The notes below the pieces were generated by a model. That model was not told the DNA's origin and did no database searches. It saw only the letters and a list, made by a program, of their open reading frames with translations. A stretch of DNA of 64,000 nt from Tsukamurella paurometabola. Lineage in GTDB: Bacteria; Actinomycetota; Actinomycetes; Mycobacteriales; Mycobacteriaceae. Made by a program: the position numbers and the translations under genes. Where the stretch lies: positions 682,001 to 746,000 of the forward strand of contig NZ_LR131273.1 of assembly GCF_900631615.1 (NCBI RefSeq), given 5' to 3'. Positions within the stretch are counted from its first letter, which is position 1. Each line of letters opens with the position of its first letter. This document shows positions 51,795 through 61,156 of the stretch, piece after piece.

Positions 51795-53123
51795 CACCAT
51801 CACACTGAGCACCGCAGGGACCGTCGACCAGAGCGCGACCGCGACGTACCCGCTCTGCGCGGGAAGGAGCGCACCGTCGGGTGTGGCGCGCGCGAGGAGG
51901 AACCCCGCGAGGGCACTGCCGATCGAAAAGCCTACGGCCCGGGCGATCTGGTTGACGGCCATCACGCTCGCGGTCTCCGACTGCGGCGTGCCGTCGAGTA
52001 CGAGCCGCGGCATCACGGCAGAGGCGCCGCCGACGCCGAGCCCCAGGATCGCCAACGCCACGAGCACCGCGACCAGGCCGTCCCGGCCGATCGCGAAGAC
52101 CACCGCGGCCACCACGACCAGGCCCGAGGACGCCGCGAACGCTCCGCGCGCGCCGAGTCGCGTCACCCACCGCGGGATCACCCGCCCCGCAACGAATCCG
52201 AGAACGGAGAACGGTATGAGAGCAGCCCCAGCGGCGACGCCGGGCAGCGCGAAGCCGTACGGCGCACCGGCGGGTGCCTGCACGTACCGCGTGAGATCGC
52301 TGAACAGCAGGTACATCCCGATACCGGCGACGAGCATCGCCGCGTTGGCGGCCGCCACCGAGGGGCGCGCGACCAGCCGCAGATCCACCAGGGGCGAGGA
52401 GACTCGCAGCTCGACCAGCACCCACGCCGCGAGCACGACCACGCTGCACCCGAGCACACCCGCAACCGCCACCGGCCGACTCCACAGCGCGGGTTCCGCG
52501 ACGAGGAGCAGCACCCCCAGGGTGCCCGCAGCAAGCAGCACGGCCCCGGGGACGTCGATCCGTGGGCGCGGCCCGGGTTCGTCGACGGGGACCGAGCGCC
52601 ACGCGACCGCGAGGGCGAGCAACGTGATGGCGAGGCCGGTCCCGTAGGCGGCCCGGAGCCCGAGGATCTGGTCGACGAGGCCGATCAGCGGGTATCCCAC
52701 GCCGATGCCGACGGTGGAGGCGACGGACAGGGAGGCGATCGTGCTCGCCGCCCGGTCGGCCTGAAGGGCGCTGCGCGCCACGCTCACCAGCAGGGGTACC
52801 AGCGCGATGCCCACCCCCTGCAACGCCCGTCCGACGAGCAGGGCGCCGAACGGCAGGGGCAGCACCGTCAGCACCCCACCGGCGGCGACGACGCCGAGCG
52901 TCCCCAGGATGGCGCGGCGGCGCGCCGGCCCGGCACCGAGCCGGCCGAGCACCGGCCCGGCGATCGCACCGGTGAACAGCGTGATCGTGAGGGTCCATTG
53001 CGCTGCGCCGAGCGACACGTGCTCGGACCGCGCCACCGCGGTGATGAGCGGCGCGCCGACGCTCCCGACCACCGCCGCGCAGAGGGCGACGGTGACCAGC
53101 GCACCGGAGAGCCGCACCGTCAC
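51756..53123 (-). CDS. MFS drug/metabolite exporter (DHA2-like)
   Basis: A 455-residue transporter with 12-14 membrane helices. TM1 lead MTVRLSGALVTVALCAAVVG; motif A-like [17 protein letters not shown] near 61-77; and ALPGVAAGAALIPFSVLGF later. Probable efflux permease with unknown substrate. GTG 53123 overlaps the stop of the upstream TetR gene by 4 bp (GTGA); the longer open frame upstream is antisense-like Arg-rich sequence. The operon tetR-MFS suggests autoregulated drug response. Confidence 0.85.
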   Translation of the reverse strand: MTVRLSGALVTVALCAAVVGSVGAPLITAVARSEHVSLGAAQWTLTITLFTGAIAGPVLGRLGAGPARRRAILGTLGVVAAGGVLTVLPLPFGALLVGRALQGVGIALVPLLVSVARSALQADRAASTIASLSVASTVGIGVGYPLIGLVDQILGLRAAYGTGLAITLLALAVAWRSVPVDEPGPRPRIDVPGAVLLAAGTLGVLLLVAEPALWSRPVAVAGVLGCSVVVLAAWVLVELRVSSPLVDLRLVARPSVAAANAAMLVAGIGMYLLFSDLTRYVQAPAGAPYGFALPGVAAGAALIPFSVLGFVAGRVIPRWVTRLGARGAFAASSGLVVVAAVVFAIGRDGLVAVLVALAILGLGVGGASAVMPRLVLDGTPQSETASVMAVNQIARAVGFSIGSALAGFLLARATPDGALLPAQSGYVAVALWSTVPAVLSVMVLMGGRKGAARAA

Positions 53124-53704
53124 GGCGACGCCTCGCGGTTGGTCTCGGCGGTGATGTGCTCGAACAGCCCGGGCCGGATGAGGGTGCGGACGCCGTCGGC
53201 CCACGGCGCGTCGACGTCGGCGACGCCGAGCGCGGCCCCCGCGTTGAGCAGCATGCCGAACGCCAGGAAGGTTTTGACGGTGACCGGGTCGAGTCCGGTG
53301 CCGCCGGCCGTTGTGTCCCACAGCCGCGCGAAGCAGCCGCGCACGACGTCGCGGACCTCGGGGTCGCCGCATGCGGCGAAGCCCTGGAGCTGCAGCCGGA
53401 GCGCGGTGTCGTCGGCGAGGTTCTCGTAGTACTCGGCGCCCATGCGCGAGAGCGCCTCGATCCCGACGGTGCCGTCGGCCGCGCGCGCCATGGCCTCCAC
53501 GAGCCCGCCGAAGGCGTCGGTGACGAGCGCGAGGAACAGCGCCTTCTTCGTGCCGAACATCCGGAAGACGTAGGCCTGCGTGATCCCGGCCTCCCGGGCG
53601 ACCTCGTCGATGGATGCGCCGTGGAGTCCGTGTGCGCCGAACTCGCGCGCGGCGATCTCCATCACCTGCGCTCTGCGCTCGGGTCCGCTCATCCGGGTTG
53701 CCAC
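53120..53704 (-). CDS. TetR-family regulator
   Basis: A 194-residue repressor. HTH about 12-57 (VMEIAAREFGAHGLHGASIDE, VAREAGITQAYVFRMFGTKKALF in two parts). GTG start, with TAATCT 6 nt upstream (53716-53711, minus). A perfect 6+2+6 palindrome TTAGTATTTACTAA (53714-53727) overlaps that -10, so autoregulation of the tetR-MFS operon is very likely. Confidence 0.92.
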   Translation of the reverse strand: MATRMSGPERRAQVMEIAAREFGAHGLHGASIDEVAREAGITQAYVFRMFGTKKALFLALVTDAFGGLVEAMARAADGTVGIEALSRMGAEYYENLADDTALRLQLQGFAACGDPEVRDVVRGCFARLWDTTAGGTGLDPVTVKTFLAFGMLLNAGAALGVADVDAPWADGVRTLIRPGLFEHITAETNREASP

Positions 53705-53713
53705 CCGGATAGA

Positions 53714-53727
53714 TTAGTATTTACTAA
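53714..53727. promoter_or_regulatory. TetR operator
   Basis: TTAGTA-TT-TACTAA palindrome overlapping the -10 of the tetR-MFS operon. It lies just after the stop of the minus-strand gene that ends at 53728. Confidence 0.75.
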
Positions 53728-54009
53728 CTACTGATTACAACCCCGCGGCGCCCGGGGAACCGCGTCGGGCCGGGCGCTCGCGCCGGGTGCGTCCAGCGGA
53801 CGGCACGGACACCATCCACCGCGGGTCACGGGCGGGCGGGCGCGGCCGGCCACGACGCTGCCGTGCAACGTCCCGTCGGCTCCCCAGTGCAGGATGTCGT
53901 GCGTCCACGGCTCGAGCAGGATGTGGTGTCGCTCGTACATCTCGACGTGAGCACGCCGGAATTCGCCGAACCGCGCAACGAGCGCCGCCAGGTAGTCGTG
54001 GAATCGCAT
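53728..54009 (-). CDS. Small conserved hypothetical protein
   Basis: A 93-residue protein beginning MRFHDYLAALVARFGEFRRA, with EMYERHHILLEPWTHDILHW (near 24-43) and a GGWCPCRPLDAPG segment near 64. Short actinobacterial proteins with HW...LHG...GGWCP patterns exist, but I know no function. ATG 54009 with GAGGCGGG upstream; GTG at 54015 is possible. Its stop lies directly beside the TetR operator. Confidence 0.6.
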   Translation of the reverse strand: MRFHDYLAALVARFGEFRRAHVEMYERHHILLEPWTHDILHWGADGTLHGSVVAGRARPPVTRGGWCPCRPLDAPGASARPDAVPRAPRGCNQ

Positions 54010-54173
54010 GGTCACCCGCCTCTTTCATCCGATCGCAGCGTCACCCACGATCCTGGGCGACGGCGACCGAGAGGTCCAGCGAGTATTTCTACCGGCACCC
54101 GGTGGCTCTACTGAACGATCTACCCTGGGGGCGTCCACCCGAGCGGGATTCCCCAGAGCGGAGAAGACACACC

Positions 54174-54479
54174 ATGTTGTTCAACCGAACGTTCGCGAGC
54201 GCAGCCGGCATCGCCGCCCTGCTCGCCGCCGGCGCGGGATGTGCCGACGGGGCCGAGACCTCACCGGCGCCACCGTCGACCATGACCGTCACGGAATCGC
54301 CCCCGCGGCCCGCCCCGCCGACGGCGCCCCGCCCGACCGAGCCCACCGGCCCGGGTAGCGAGTACGACGTGACCTGCACCGGCGGGCCGGACGAGGGCAC
54401 GATCTGCACCAACCCCAATCACGGTGCCGGCGACGATCCGTACGGCACCAGCACCCCGACCACGACGACACCCCGGTGA
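54174..54479 (+). CDS. Small lipoprotein A with NPNHGAGDDP motif
   Basis: A 101-residue predicted lipoprotein. Signal peptide with lipobox AGAGC (Cys near 23), a Pro/Thr-rich spacer (about 30-58), then DVTCTGGPDEGTICTNPNHG followed by AGDDPYG, and a Thr-rich tail. Two Cys in the motif could form a disulfide. The lipoprotein at 60635 shares the motif. ATG with GGAGAAG about 9 nt upstream. A PucR-type regulator follows convergently, 28 bp away, as in the second cassette. Confidence 0.75.
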   Translation: MLFNRTFASAAGIAALLAAGAGCADGAETSPAPPSTMTVTESPPRPAPPTAPRPTEPTGPGSEYDVTCTGGPDEGTICTNPNHGAGDDPYGTSTPTTTTPR

Positions 54480-54507
54480 ACGACCCGACGACCACCGTCC
54501 TGTCCAT

Positions 54508-55695
54508 CTAGTCGCGCTGGTCCGCCGCGAGCCGGTCGATACTCAGCGCCAGTCGAAGACTCACTGCTCCTGCACCGTCCGCCCAGCCGCCACCCAGCAA
54601 CTCGGTGAGTCGCCGCTGCCGTTTGATCACGGTGTTCGGATGGAGGCCGAGCCGTCGGGCGGTGGCGGCCGTGTTCATCTTCTCGTCGAAGAACACCCGC
54701 AGTGTGCGGAGCAATTCCGATGAGGTCGCGTCATCGAACTCCCGGATCGGTCCCAGCATGGAATCCAGGAACCCGTCCATCTCCGAGGATGTGACCGACT
54801 TCAGCAGCGGCACGAAAGCCGGTAGCGACGCCGCGTCCACCGCTCCGCTGCTCCGACCGATCGTCCGGAGCACCCGGGCTGCAGTCGCGGCCGCCGAGTA
54901 CGCACGCGCCATGCCGCCCGACAGGACATCCTCCGCTGAAGCGGCGCACACCAATGCGTCCGTGCCGAGCGCGCGCTGGATCTCCGCACCGATGTCCGCC
55001 GCCGCTCCCGCCGGATCGTCCCCCGCGACCAGCACCGCCACCGCTCCGCCGACGACCGCCACGTAGCCGAAACCGGCGGTGACGGCGTCGCACATCCCCC
55101 GCAGGTCGACCCGCGCGGACGGCCCGATGACGCTGACCACCCATTCGGCAGTGAGGTCGAGACCTGCCCGCTCCGAGCGCACGCGGAGGTCCGCCCCCAG
55201 AACCCCGCGGTGCACGAGCAGGTCTCTGACGACGGGCAGGTCGATTCCCACCCCCGGCCTCATCAACTCCAGATCACGCGCTGCGAGAAGGGCGTACAAC
55301 CCGGCGAAACGACCGACGACGGTGACGAACGCGTCGTCGATGTCGAGTGGAACGACGACGAGCAGCCCGCCCACGTACCTACCCGCCACGGCCGCCGGAT
55401 GGTAGATCGCCCTCCCCTCCCGTCGTGGTACGACGATCGGTCGACCCAGCCGACGGCCCTGCGTGACGACGTCGAGGACCCACCGATCGCGCCGCGGGTC
55501 GAGCGTCGACGTCAGCGGCGAGCGCGCGACTTCGCAGTCGGCGTCATCCACCACGAGGATCTGGGTGATCGCCGGGCACGCCTCCACGACGGCATCCACG
55601 ATCTCGGTCGTCCCCGCCCCCGCGAGGACACGCGCGAACAACTCGTCGTAGAGATCCTTCGTCCGCTCCGTCGGCTCGATGCTCTCGACGGACAC
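54508..55695 (-). CDS. PucR/CdaR-type transcriptional regulator
   Basis: A 395-residue regulator. The N-half has a degenerate sensing region (EIVDAVVEACPAITQILVVDD). The middle is a GGDEF-like CdaR domain (VSVIGPSARVDLRGM near 190; AYSAAATAARVLRTIGRSSG near 270). The C-terminal PucR HTH_30 is at about 325-385 (LRVFFDEKMNTAATARRLGL; HPNTVIKRQRRLTELLG). It closely resembles the C-terminal half of the regulator at 61157. GTG start with AAAGGA 9 nt upstream. The gene for lipoprotein A is convergent; targets unknown. Confidence 0.87.
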   Translation of the reverse strand: MSVESIEPTERTKDLYDELFARVLAGAGTTEIVDAVVEACPAITQILVVDDADCEVARSPLTSTLDPRRDRWVLDVVTQGRRLGRPIVVPRREGRAIYHPAAVAGRYVGGLLVVVPLDIDDAFVTVVGRFAGLYALLAARDLELMRPGVGIDLPVVRDLLVHRGVLGADLRVRSERAGLDLTAEWVVSVIGPSARVDLRGMCDAVTAGFGYVAVVGGAVAVLVAGDDPAGAAADIGAEIQRALGTDALVCAASAEDVLSGGMARAYSAAATAARVLRTIGRSSGAVDAASLPAFVPLLKSVTSSEMDGFLDSMLGPIREFDDATSSELLRTLRVFFDEKMNTAATARRLGLHPNTVIKRQRRLTELLGGGWADGAGAVSLRLALSIDRLAADQRD

Positions 55696-55802
55696 AGCCG
55701 ATTCCTTTCGCTACGGCTCGATCGGTCGCGAGCACGCCCCGAACGATAGGCGGGCTTCCGCCTCGACGCTTCCACGAAATGACGCGACTTCACGAAACCG
55801 GT

Positions 55803-56582
55803 TCAGGGCGTGGCCCGATACGAAGAAGGACTCTCGCCGACCCGCCGTTTGAAGGTCGTCGCGAAATGGCTCGGACTCGAGAATCCGAGCATCTCCCCGA
55901 TCTCGGTGATCGACAACGTCGTCGATACCAGCAATTCCTTCGCGCGCGCGATCCGGCGGTCCAGGAGATACCGGTGCGGCGTCGTCCGGAATGCGCGAAC
56001 GAACGCGCGGCGAAACGCGTCGATCGACATGTCCTCCGCCTCGGCCAGCGCTCGGAGGTCGAGATCGGGCGCACCCCCGTCGTTGAGCCGCTCGATGATC
56101 CGTCGTTGGGCGGCGACGTCCAACGACCGTACCGGTCGCGGCGGGGCCTTCCTGAGCCCGTACTGATCGAGGATGTGCAGTCGCATCACGTCGAGCAGGG
56201 ACTCATGCAGGATCGTCGACACGGCATCACTTCGCCCGCAGGTGCTCGCCACCCTCTCGACGACGTGGTGCAGCAACGGATCCCGCTGCGCCACTACCGG
56301 GCGCAACTCGGTCGCCGCCGAGAGTGCCGCGGGGAGGGACACCCGGGCGAATTCGTACTCGGCGTGCTCGGCCGACATCGTGGATCTGTCGCCGGCCGGG
56401 ACGACCCACACATTGCTCACGCGGGGTACGACGCACCCCGACGCCCCGCTGTCGAAGGCGAACTCCTTCGACCGCACCGTGCCCGACCGCCAGATCAGCA
56501 CCTCGTGGCGCTGCCCCGAAATCGTCCACTCGGCGTTCTCCGCGAATTCCTGGCGGAAGAACCGGACGTCCATTCCACGCAT
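55803..56582 (-). CDS. AraC-family transcriptional regulator
   Basis: A 259-residue regulator. An N-terminal cupin-like domain (about 1-120) precedes the double HTH at about 165-258: LRALAEAEDMSIDAFRRAF, FRTTPHRYLLDRRIARAKEL, and ITEIGEMLGFSSPSHFATTF, then FKRRVGESPSSYR. The inducer is unknown. TAGAAT ends 6 nt before the ATG, leaderless. It is 107 bp from the PucR gene on the same strand. Confidence 0.9.
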   Translation of the reverse strand: MRGMDVRFFRQEFAENAEWTISGQRHEVLIWRSGTVRSKEFAFDSGASGCVVPRVSNVWVVPAGDRSTMSAEHAEYEFARVSLPAALSAATELRPVVAQRDPLLHHVVERVASTCGRSDAVSTILHESLLDVMRLHILDQYGLRKAPPRPVRSLDVAAQRRIIERLNDGGAPDLDLRALAEAEDMSIDAFRRAFVRAFRTTPHRYLLDRRIARAKELLVSTTLSITEIGEMLGFSSPSHFATTFKRRVGESPSSYRATP

Positions 56583-56635
56583 CCGATGATTCTACTGTGT
56601 GGGACCCGCGGGATCGCCGCATCGTGTCCCGGACC

Positions 56636-57334
56636 TCACGGAGCCGGGATTCTCCGGGCCATGGCGTCCAGCAATGCAGAAACGTAGTTGGCGCCCGATC
56701 CGCACTGCACCGCGCGCAGCACATACCGCGCCTCCGAACGGACTCCAGCGGCGCAGTACCAATCCCCCTCACGCGCCACGACCGGCCGGAGGTACCACTC
56801 CCCAGCGGACTGCTGAACCCGCCACTCGTTCGCCTCGCGGTCCTCACGGACGAAGAAGTTCTGCGCGCACCGCGCGACATCATTGTTGATTCTGTCCACC
56901 ACCGCCTGTGCGGCCGCTTCGTCCGCGAACCGAGCCACCCCGAGCTCGACCTGTGGCCTCTCGGCGGACCCGCTGTCGTAGCTGCGGTCGGCCGTGACCG
57001 CGGTGCCCACCACCGCTCCGCGTAACGGCTGCCAGGCCGTGCGGCACACCTCGGGGCCCCGGTACTCGTCCGGCTCCTGGCGGGGATCGTCGTCCGTCTC
57101 GGTGGCGAAGGTCGCCCTCGTGATCCTCTCGACATCCGGCTTCGGCAGCAGTGCAGCCGCGGGCTGCGCTCCGGCCTCGGTGGCAGGGTCGTCGGAGAGC
57201 ACGACCCACCCGACGAACACCACGACCAGGAGCACGATCACGCCCAGCGCGCCGCAGACCGCCCAGGGCCACCTGCGGCGGGTACGTACGCGCGGCGGCC
57301 GCCCCTCAGGGGTTCCGTACACGGGTGCACTCAT
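56636..57334 (-). CDS. Membrane-anchored protein with PknH_C-like extracellular domain
   Basis: A 232-residue type II membrane protein: basic cytoplasmic lead (RVRTRRRWP), one helix (near 24-46), then a secreted domain with four Cys (EVCRTAWQPL, ARCAQNFFV, WYCAAGV, AVQCGSG) and VARFADEAAAQAVVDRINND. This pattern is that of the PknH-like sensor domain (PF14032 type), which in PknH has two disulfides. The ligand is unknown. SD GAAGGG about 8 nt upstream. Divergent from the LppX-like gene, 236 bp apart. Confidence 0.72.
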   Translation of the reverse strand: MSAPVYGTPEGRPPRVRTRRRWPWAVCGALGVIVLLVVVFVGWVVLSDDPATEAGAQPAAALLPKPDVERITRATFATETDDDPRQEPDEYRGPEVCRTAWQPLRGAVVGTAVTADRSYDSGSAERPQVELGVARFADEAAAQAVVDRINNDVARCAQNFFVREDREANEWRVQQSAGEWYLRPVVAREGDWYCAAGVRSEARYVLRAVQCGSGANYVSALLDAMARRIPAP

Positions 57335-57570
57335 GACTGCCCTTCATTCCCCGCGGCGACCACTCCGTCGGACCACCGGATCTGCACCCTAACGCGGCTT
57401 CGAGGCATCGAGGAGTGTCCCGTTCCACTACCGGCGAGCGGGTACGGTGTGGGCCTCTCATACTCGCGAATTTTGCAGCAGCACAATACATCTGCGAATT
57501 CCAGAAGCGCTTCGAAATGTGGTTAGCATGAGGCGGATCCGGACGGATCCAGCACATGGAACGGAGTGAC
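57335..57570. promoter_or_regulatory. Divergent promoter region
   Basis: This 236-bp gap has an AT-rich core (57465-57535). GCGAATTTTGCAGCAG and GCGAATTCCAGAAGC form a direct repeat of GCGAATT about 32 bp apart. TTAGCAT at 57524-57530 could be the -10 for the plus-strand lipoprotein. Probably a regulated promoter of the envelope locus. Confidence 0.4.
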
Positions 57571-58353
57571 ATGAGGTCTGTTTCCCGAATCGCCATCGCC
57601 ACGCTCACCTCCGCGGCGACGATCGGAGTGAGCGCCTGCGGGGGCGGTGGCGACGAGGTGGCCGCGAGCAGCTCCGCAGCCGGCCCGGATACGGCCGCCT
57701 CGCTCGTCCGGTCGGCTCTCCACACGGCGAGCGCCGTCGAGTCTGTGCGATTCGTCCTGAGCACGTCCGGGCAGCTCGATCGCCAGCAGGTCGTCGCCGC
57801 GCAGGGCGATCTCATCGTGCGGCCGAAGCCGAGTGCCCAGGGCACGGCCACCGTACGCGCGAACGGAGACACGCCCGCCGCTTTCGTCCTCGTCGACGGC
57901 ACCATGTACGCGGACATCGGCGGCGCCGGCTTCATCGCACACCGAGCCGGGACGTCGTTCTACGACGTGGGAGCGCTGTTCGATGCGAAGGACGGCATCC
58001 CCGACCTCCTCCGAACGCTCCGGGACCTCGCGATCGCCGGGGAGGAACTGGTCGACGGTACGCCGGCGACCAGGGTGACCGGCACCGCGAAGTCCTCCGA
58101 CCTCGCGGAACTGGCGGGCATTCGGGCAGCACACGGCGCCTCCTCTCGACCGGCGCCGGTGACCGTCTGGATCCAGACGTCGGCTCCTCACAACGTCGTC
58201 CGGATCTCCGGGACACCGCAGCCGAACACCGAAGTACGAGTCGCACTGTCGAACTGGGGCGTCCGCCCCTCCATCGCCGCGCCCACGACCCGCGCGGTGC
58301 CCGCGGAACCGACGTCCACTCCGCCCGGCGTCAGCGCCAAGCCGGCGAAGTGA
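57571..58353 (+). CDS. LppX/LprG-family lipoprotein
   Basis: A 260-residue lipoprotein. Lipobox VSAC (Cys near 23), then the LppX_LprAFG fold at about 45-235 (AASLVRSALHTASAVESVRF; RANGDTPAAFVLVDGTMYAD; SFYDVGALFDAKDGIPDLLR), and a Pro/Ala/Thr tail. Family members carry triacylated lipids across the envelope in mycolate-containing bacteria. ATG 57571 with GGAG about 7 nt upstream and the correct signal peptide; a longer frame from 57556 is less likely. Confidence 0.82.
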   Translation: MRSVSRIAIATLTSAATIGVSACGGGGDEVAASSSAAGPDTAASLVRSALHTASAVESVRFVLSTSGQLDRQQVVAAQGDLIVRPKPSAQGTATVRANGDTPAAFVLVDGTMYADIGGAGFIAHRAGTSFYDVGALFDAKDGIPDLLRTLRDLAIAGEELVDGTPATRVTGTAKSSDLAELAGIRAAHGASSRPAPVTVWIQTSAPHNVVRISGTPQPNTEVRVALSNWGVRPSIAAPTTRAVPAEPTSTPPGVSAKPAK

Positions 58354-58375
58354 CCCCTCAAGACGAGGACATTCC

Positions 58376-58741
58376 ATGAAGCAACGCACCATCACTCTCG
58401 TCGTCGCAGCGGCCGCCGCGATCACCCTCTCGGCACCGGCGCCGGCCCAGGCGGCGACGCTCTGGGGCGCGATCGCGGTCGACGACGACGGCACGGCCTG
58501 GCCCACGACCAACCACCCGAGTGCAGAGGCCGCAGAAGCGGACGCGAAGGCCTACTGCGGCGGTCGCAACGGTTGCGACGTCCTCGTGACGTTCTACGAC
58601 GGGTGCGGCGCAGTGGCCTGGAACGACCGGCAATGGCACGGCGGGCACGGCACGACTCTGGCCGCCGCGCAGGAATCGGCGCTCCGGCTCAACGGTGGCG
58701 GCGCCATTCAGGCGTGGGTCTGCACGGACGGCCACGGATGA
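58376..58741 (+). CDS. DUF4189 secreted protein
   Basis: A 121-residue protein with a Sec signal peptide (cleavage near AQA-A, residue 26) and a DUF4189 domain: WGAIAVDDDGTAWPTTNHPS, AYCGGRNGCDVLVTFYDGCG and a final CTDGHG. Four Cys probably make two disulfides. Function unknown. It overlaps the next gene by 4 bp (ATGA) and follows the lipoprotein by 22 bp, so all three are one operon. Confidence 0.87.
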   Translation: MKQRTITLVVAAAAAITLSAPAPAQAATLWGAIAVDDDGTAWPTTNHPSAEAAEADAKAYCGGRNGCDVLVTFYDGCGAVAWNDRQWHGGHGTTLAAAQESALRLNGGGAIQAWVCTDGHG

Positions 58742-59718
58742 CAGCACCGAAGACCGGCGCCCGCGACACACGACGGACGGTGAGCCCGCGACGATGGGCC
58801 ACGGTCGCCGTCGTGGCCCTCCTGTTGCTCGCCGCAGCCGTCGTCGCCGCATTCGGTCGCACGACGTCGGACGACCCGCCCTCGCCCGCCGGCTCGGTAG
58901 AGGAGACGAAACACCAGTACCTCACCGTCCCCGGTGTCGAACCGGACACGCTGAGCGGCTTCCTGTTCCGGCCGCCTGCACGCGGCGGGACCGGAACCAC
59001 ACCGACGATCGTTCTCATCCACGGCGGCGGCTGGCTCAAGGGCGCGACCGCCGAGTACGTGCGGCCCGCCGCCCAGGCGCTAGCGGCGCGCGGATTCGTG
59101 GTGTGGAGCCTCAACTACCGCCGTGTCGGCGACGGCGGAGGGTGGCCGACCACGTTCACCGACCTCGCCGCCGGCGTCGATCACCTCACCCGACTGCAGT
59201 CGGATGCGCCCGAGATCGATCTGACGCGCGTCACGGTCGTCGGGCACTCCGCCGGTGGCCAACTCGCGGCGTGGACGGCCGGGCGGGGCACCCTTCCCGA
59301 CGGGGCCCCGGGTTCGAACCCGGCGGTTCGGCCGCACGCCGCCGTCTCCCTGGCGGGCGTCCTCGACATGCGACTGTCCCTGACCAAGAACGACCACGTC
59401 CTGCGGGTCATGGGCGGCACGCCGGAGCAGTACCCGGACCGCTACCTGCTGGTGGACCCGCTCGAGCGGATGGATCCACGAGTGCCCGTCGTGGCGATCA
59501 CGGGGACGGACGACTCCGTCGTGCCACCGCGTGAGGCGGCGGAGTACGTCGAGGCGCTCCGTCGCAAGGGCGGCAGCACCGCCCTGATCGAGATCCCCCA
59601 GACCGGTCACGGAGACGTGATCGACGTCCGCAACGCGTGGTGGCCGATGATCCTCAGCGCGATCTCGACGGTCGCCGAGCACGGGCCACGCGCGGTTCCA
59701 GCCGGGTCGGGAGCGTGA
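58738..59718 (+). CDS. Membrane-anchored or secreted alpha/beta hydrolase
   Basis: A 326-residue esterase-like protein. One N-terminal helix (near 20-42) anchors or exports it. Oxyanion motif HGGGWLKG (near 106-113), nucleophile in VVGHSAGGQLAAW (Ser near 174), acid in GTDDSVVPP (near 261), and His in TGHGDVID (near 289) complete the triad. It resembles the HGGG/BD-FAE hydrolases; the substrate, possibly an envelope ester, is unknown. Translationally coupled to the DUF4189 gene. Confidence 0.85.
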   Translation: MTAPKTGARDTRRTVSPRRWATVAVVALLLLAAAVVAAFGRTTSDDPPSPAGSVEETKHQYLTVPGVEPDTLSGFLFRPPARGGTGTTPTIVLIHGGGWLKGATAEYVRPAAQALAARGFVVWSLNYRRVGDGGGWPTTFTDLAAGVDHLTRLQSDAPEIDLTRVTVVGHSAGGQLAAWTAGRGTLPDGAPGSNPAVRPHAAVSLAGVLDMRLSLTKNDHVLRVMGGTPEQYPDRYLLVDPLERMDPRVPVVAITGTDDSVVPPREAAEYVEALRRKGGSTALIEIPQTGHGDVIDVRNAWWPMILSAISTVAEHGPRAVPAGSGA

Positions 59719-59722
59719 GCTC

Positions 59723-60593
59723 GTGACGGCGCGGCGGCTCGCACTCGTTGTCGGCGCACTGCTCGTCGTCCTGACCACCACCACAGTCCTCTTCCTGATC
59801 GACCGCGCACACAGCGATACGGGCGCGGCCGCCGGCCCCACCGACGAGGAACTGGCCCGGGTCGATGCAGTGCGGGTCACGGTGCTCCTCAAACGGCTGG
59901 ACACCACCTCGAGCACCGCCGTCGCCGATATCCTCGTCGAGCCGGTCGGCACTCTCGCCGATCAGCGAGGGCGATTCGCGCGCGCCACCTCCATCGAGCT
60001 GTCCACTTACCGCACCGATCCGATCATCGCGCCCGTCGGTCGAGGAGCGCCGCATCGCGGTCTCGGGAACCGCCATCGACTACCCCTTCGACCGCTATCG
60101 CGTCGCCGTCACCGCTACCGCCGCCTCGGCCGACGGCGGGGCGGTGCCCGTCGCGCTGGTCGTGGGGGATTCGGCCGACTCCTTCACGATCACGCCGGAA
60201 TCCCAGGATTCCGACGGCGGCGTGCTCGAGATCGACCTCATCGCGAAACGCACCCTTCCATCCATCGTCTTCGCCGGCTTCGTGATGCTGTTGATGTACG
60301 GCATCGCGGCCGCCGCCGGCACGGCGGCGTACTACGTCCTGCACCTGCACCGCGGACTTCTGTTCCCGGCGTGCTCCATGCTCGCCGCGATGCTCTTCGC
60401 CCTACCGCCGCTACGGCATCAGGTCCCCGGCGACCCCGCGCCGCCGATGGGCTCGTTCATCGACTTCATCGCCTTCTTCCCAGCGGAGGCGGTGGTGGCC
60501 CTGTCCCTCATCTCGGCGGTCCTCGGCGGGTTCGTCGTCGAGCGGCGGGACCGCTCGGCCGAGGGCGGTGATAACCGGGAGACACACAACTGA
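59723..60593 (+). pseudogene. DUF4436-like membrane protein, frameshifted
   Basis: The first ~105 codons (one membrane helix, then VDAVRVTVLLKRLDTTSSTA) and the remainder (VEERRIAVSGTAIDYPFDRY, then three membrane helices) lie in different frames; the +1 shift is near 60030-60050. The whole matches the DUF4436 layout: helix, extracytoplasmic beta domain with YPFDRYR, three helices. Everything else is intact, so this is either a very recent pseudogene, a phase-variable site, or a sequence error. Starts 5 bp after the hydrolase stop. Confidence 0.75.
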
Positions 60594-60634
60594 CCACGGA
60601 GAACCCCACCCCCCACGAAGGAGGAGAACGAACA

Positions 60635-61144
60635 ATGGTGCGCAAGCACAGGACCGCGATGCTCGCGAGCATCGCCGCGCTCGCGCTGCTCGGCGCAGGG
60701 TGCTCGAACGACTCGAAACCCGCGTCGGTGACATCCTCGGCGTCGCCCAGTTCCACAACTGCGGCCCACCACCAGACGCCGGCAGCAGAACAGCCGGCCA
60801 AGCCGGTGACAGGGAACGGCGGCAACGGCGGCACCACCAAGACCGTCACGCAGAAGCCGGGCCCCGCTCGCACCGTGACCGCGAAGCCCGGCACGGCCAA
60901 ACCGCAGACGCCCGGCGACGGCGGCCAGCAGGAGCCGGACTGCAACGGACCCGATCGGGGCACCATCTGCAATCCGAACCACGGTGCAGGAGACGATCCG
61001 GAGGAGAACGGAACCGCCCCGACGACGACCGCGCCGCAGGTCCGCGACGATGACCCGGGCGGAAAGCCCTGCACGACCGGCATGGGCGTGTCCGGCGTCT
61101 ACGTCGCCGACGACAGCGGCGGGTGGGTCTGCCAGATCGGTTGA
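60635..61144 (+). CDS. Small lipoprotein B with NPNHGAGDDP motif
   Basis: A 169-residue lipoprotein. Lipobox LGAGC (Cys near 23), a long Thr/Pro/Ala/Lys spacer, then PDCNGPDRGTICNPNHGAGD-DP, an acidic/Thr segment, and a Cys-containing C-terminal module (KPCTTGMGVSGVYVADDSGG, ending VCQIG). The motif is shared with lipoprotein A at 54174, and both are followed convergently by a PucR-type regulator. Strong SD AAGGAGG before the ATG. It may be a surface-exposed sensor or ligand of its cognate locus. Confidence 0.75.
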   Translation: MVRKHRTAMLASIAALALLGAGCSNDSKPASVTSSASPSSTTAAHHQTPAAEQPAKPVTGNGGNGGTTKTVTQKPGPARTVTAKPGTAKPQTPGDGGQQEPDCNGPDRGTICNPNHGAGDDPEENGTAPTTTAPQVRDDDPGGKPCTTGMGVSGVYVADDSGGWVCQIG

Positions 61145-61156
61145 TCCACCGCGGAA

